Positions 6,784 to 8,084 of a stretch of 8,084 bases of DNA are shown here, piece after piece. The DNA is from an uncultured Alistipes sp. (lineage in GTDB: Bacteria; Bacteroidota; Bacteroidia; Bacteroidales; Rikenellaceae). The position numbers were made by a program, and so were the translations under genes. Position 1 is the first letter of the stretch; every line of letters begins with the position of its first letter. The stretch is taken from assembly GCA_900549685.1 (NCBI GenBank), contig UROX01000118.1:1-8084 (forward strand). Reading direction: 5' to 3'. Under the pieces are notes generated by a model. That model was not told the origin of the DNA, searched no databases, and saw only the letters and a program-made list of their open reading frames with translations.

Positions 6784-7639
6784 AGGAGTGTTCATCGTGA
6801 CGGGGGCTACCGGCGCCATAGGTCGGGCTATCGCGCGTGCGCTGGCTCTGCGGGGCGAACGGGTCGTCATGGCTTGCCGAAACGCCCAAAAAGCGGAACC
6901 GATACGCCGTCGCCTGATCGACGAGACGGGCAATCCGGATATCGAGTCCATGCCGCTCGACCTCTCTTCCCTGCGTTCGGTCGCGGCATTCGCCGAGGCG
7001 ATCCGTTCGGAAAAAGTATCCGTCGCCGCCCTCATCAACAACGCAGGTACGATGAACGGCTCTTTCCGGCTGACGGAAGACGGGCTGGAGGAGACCCTCG
7101 GCGTCAATTACGTAGGTCCCTATGTGCTCTCACGGCTGTTGCTGCCCTGCATGGAGAACGAGTCCAGAATCGTCAATACGTTGTCGGTGACTTACCGGAT
7201 CGGCAAAGTGGACGCTTCGACGCTGGAACCGCCCGTCCGTTACTCCCGTTTCGGCGCATACAGCCGTTCGAAACTGGCGCTGCTGCTCTTCACGCTCGAG
7301 CTGGCCCGGAGAACGGGTACGGCAGGACCGCGCGTATTCGCAGCCGACCCGGGCGTCGTCGATACGGACATGATTACGATGCACCGCTGGTTCGACCCGG
7401 TGGCCGATCTGCTGTTCCGACCGTTGATAAAAAGCCCCGAGCGGGGAGCCGAGACGGCCGTCGCGCTGGCTGCGAGCGATCTGCCGGACAGCCATCCGGC
7501 CATCTATTGGACGGGCATGAAACCCCGCCGGATTCCGGTGTCGGTCACCAACCATCCTTACCGACAGTCATTGTGGGAAGATACGGAACGCTTTGCGGAA
7601 CGGGTCGGGATAAAATTGCCACAACCTTTTCATATCTAA
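6773..7639 (+). CDS. Retinol-dehydrogenase-like short-chain dehydrogenase
   Basis: This is a 288-residue SDR of the type seen in retinol dehydrogenases and WWOX. It has TGATGAIG (10-17), MACRNAQKAE with Arg36 at the end of the second beta strand (suggesting NADP(H)), LDLSSLRSV (62-70), NNAG (89-92), Asn112 in GVNYVGPYVLSRLLLP, RIVNTLS with Ser138, YSRSKLA with Tyr163 and Lys167, and DPG (192-194). The N-S-Y-K tetrad is therefore complete, unlike in the SDR upstream. The start at 6773 overlaps the preceding gene by 11 nt and puts the Rossmann motif at the very N-terminus; an in-frame ATG at 6647 would add 42 unlikely residues. Position in the cassette suggests a second ketone/alcohol step on the same substrate, for example the opposite 3-epimer or another ring position. 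RDH-like SDRs act on retinoids, steroids and other lipophilic carbonyls, so the substrate is open. Confidence 0.85.
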   Translation: MATKGVFIVTGATGAIGRAIARALALRGERVVMACRNAQKAEPIRRRLIDETGNPDIESMPLDLSSLRSVAAFAEAIRSEKVSVAALINNAGTMNGSFRLTEDGLEETLGVNYVGPYVLSRLLLPCMENESRIVNTLSVTYRIGKVDASTLEPPVRYSRFGAYSRSKLALLLFTLELARRTGTAGPRVFAADPGVVDTDMITMHRWFDPVADLLFRPLIKSPERGAETAVALAASDLPDSHPAIYWTGMKPRRIPVSVTNHPYRQSLWEDTERFAERVGIKLPQPFHI

Positions 7640-7657
7640 AACGATAAAACATTCATC

Positions 7658-8084
7658 ATGTCGTTATTCGCACTGATTGCCGCGGCCGAGGCTGTCGCGG
7701 ACACCACGAAAAAACCGGAAATCGCTACCAAACTGGCCTCGCTGTCGCAAATGTCCGGCGAAGAACTGATCCAGATGTCTATCCGCGGCATCCTGAGTGT
7801 CGGAAGCCGGATTCTGATCGCGCTCATCCTGCTGTTCGTGGGACGATGGATCATCAAATACCTGCGCAAAGGACTGAACCGGATGCTGGCCAACCGCAAG
7901 GTGGAAGCCTCGCTGAGGAGTTTCCTGATGAGTCTGGCCAATATCACGCTGACGTTGTTTCTCATCATCGTCATCATCGGCATACTGGGCATCGACACCA
8001 CCTCCTTCATCGCCGTGTTCGCTTCGGCCGGTCTGGCTGTCGGCATGGCTCTGAGCGGCACGTTACAGAATTTTGCAGGAGGTG
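7658..8084 (+). CDS. MscS-family mechanosensitive channel (partial, 3' end outside window)
   Basis: The N-terminal 142 residues of a small-conductance mechanosensitive channel are present and the frame is open at the right edge. Hydrophobic helices are seen at about 45-68 and 88-111, followed by the pore helix (about 115-142). That helix has the Gly/Ala-rich pattern FIAVFASAGLAVGMALSGTLQNFAGG split across 117-142, closely matching TM3 of E. coli MscS (AAGLAVGLAL, then GSLSN). Such channels open under membrane tension to release solutes during osmotic down-shock. The short N-terminus before the helices suggests the compact MscS type rather than the long MscK/YnaI type. It starts 18 nt after the second SDR with no terminator between, so it may be read through from the cassette. 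A link to steroid metabolism is not evident. Confidence 0.9.
   Translation, partial: MSLFALIAAAEAVADTTKKPEIATKLASLSQMSGEELIQMSIRGILSVGSRILIALILLFVGRWIIKYLRKGLNRMLANRKVEASLRSFLMSLANITLTLFLIIVIIGILGIDTTSFIAVFASAGLAVGMALSGTLQNFAGG

Noticed and set aside
1..8084. CRISPR array, tRNA/rRNA gene, insertion sequence or integrase
   Set aside because: I found no spaced direct repeats, tRNA-like cloverleaf, transposase motifs or terminal inverted repeats with target duplications.

Overview
The window looks like chromosome from a gut-type Bacteroidota, probably near Alistipes/Rikenellaceae. The reasons are the exbB-exbD-exbD-tonB order, the Bacteroidota-style TonB N- and C-termini, the near absence of Shine-Dalgarno sites, a TTTG/TAnnTTTG-type promoter, and moderately high GC. 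The genus is inference from style, not from a marker gene.

Left half, minus strand (461-3420): a four-gene energy-transduction operon, read in the order exbB (2608-3420), exbD (1976-2587), second exbD (1314-1952), tonB (461-1288). Gaps are only 20-25 nt. It ends in a strong hairpin terminator (400-438). A good Bacteroidota promoter match lies about 220 nt upstream of exbB (3647-3678). The complex uses proton-motive force to energise TonB-dependent outer-membrane transporters. Positions 1-399 hold no gene I can support, only a small 11-bp tandem repeat and an imperfect inverted repeat.

Right half, plus strand (3988-7639): a tightly packed four-gene cassette that is the most interesting part of the window. 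It encodes an integral-membrane steroid 5-alpha-reductase-like protein of 254 aa, a flavin-dependent old-yellow-enzyme/BaiCD-like reductase of 407 aa, and two short-chain dehydrogenases (268 and 288 aa). Junctions are a 4-nt gap, an ATGA overlap and an 11-nt overlap. A 5-alpha-reductase, a BaiCD-like 5-beta-reductase and a hydroxysteroid dehydrogenase together match the composition of gut Bacteroidota clusters reported to turn 3-oxo-delta4 bile acids into allo/iso-allo or 5-beta/iso products. The likely job is to saturate the C4-C5 double bond of 3-oxo-delta4 steroids in either stereochemistry and then reduce the 3-oxo (or another) ketone. The second, retinol-dehydrogenase-like SDR is the least explained member.

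A partial MscS-type mechanosensitive channel gene begins 18 nt after the cassette (7658) and runs off the right edge; it may be co-transcribed. The divergent intergenic region (3421-3987) carries the promoters for both halves.
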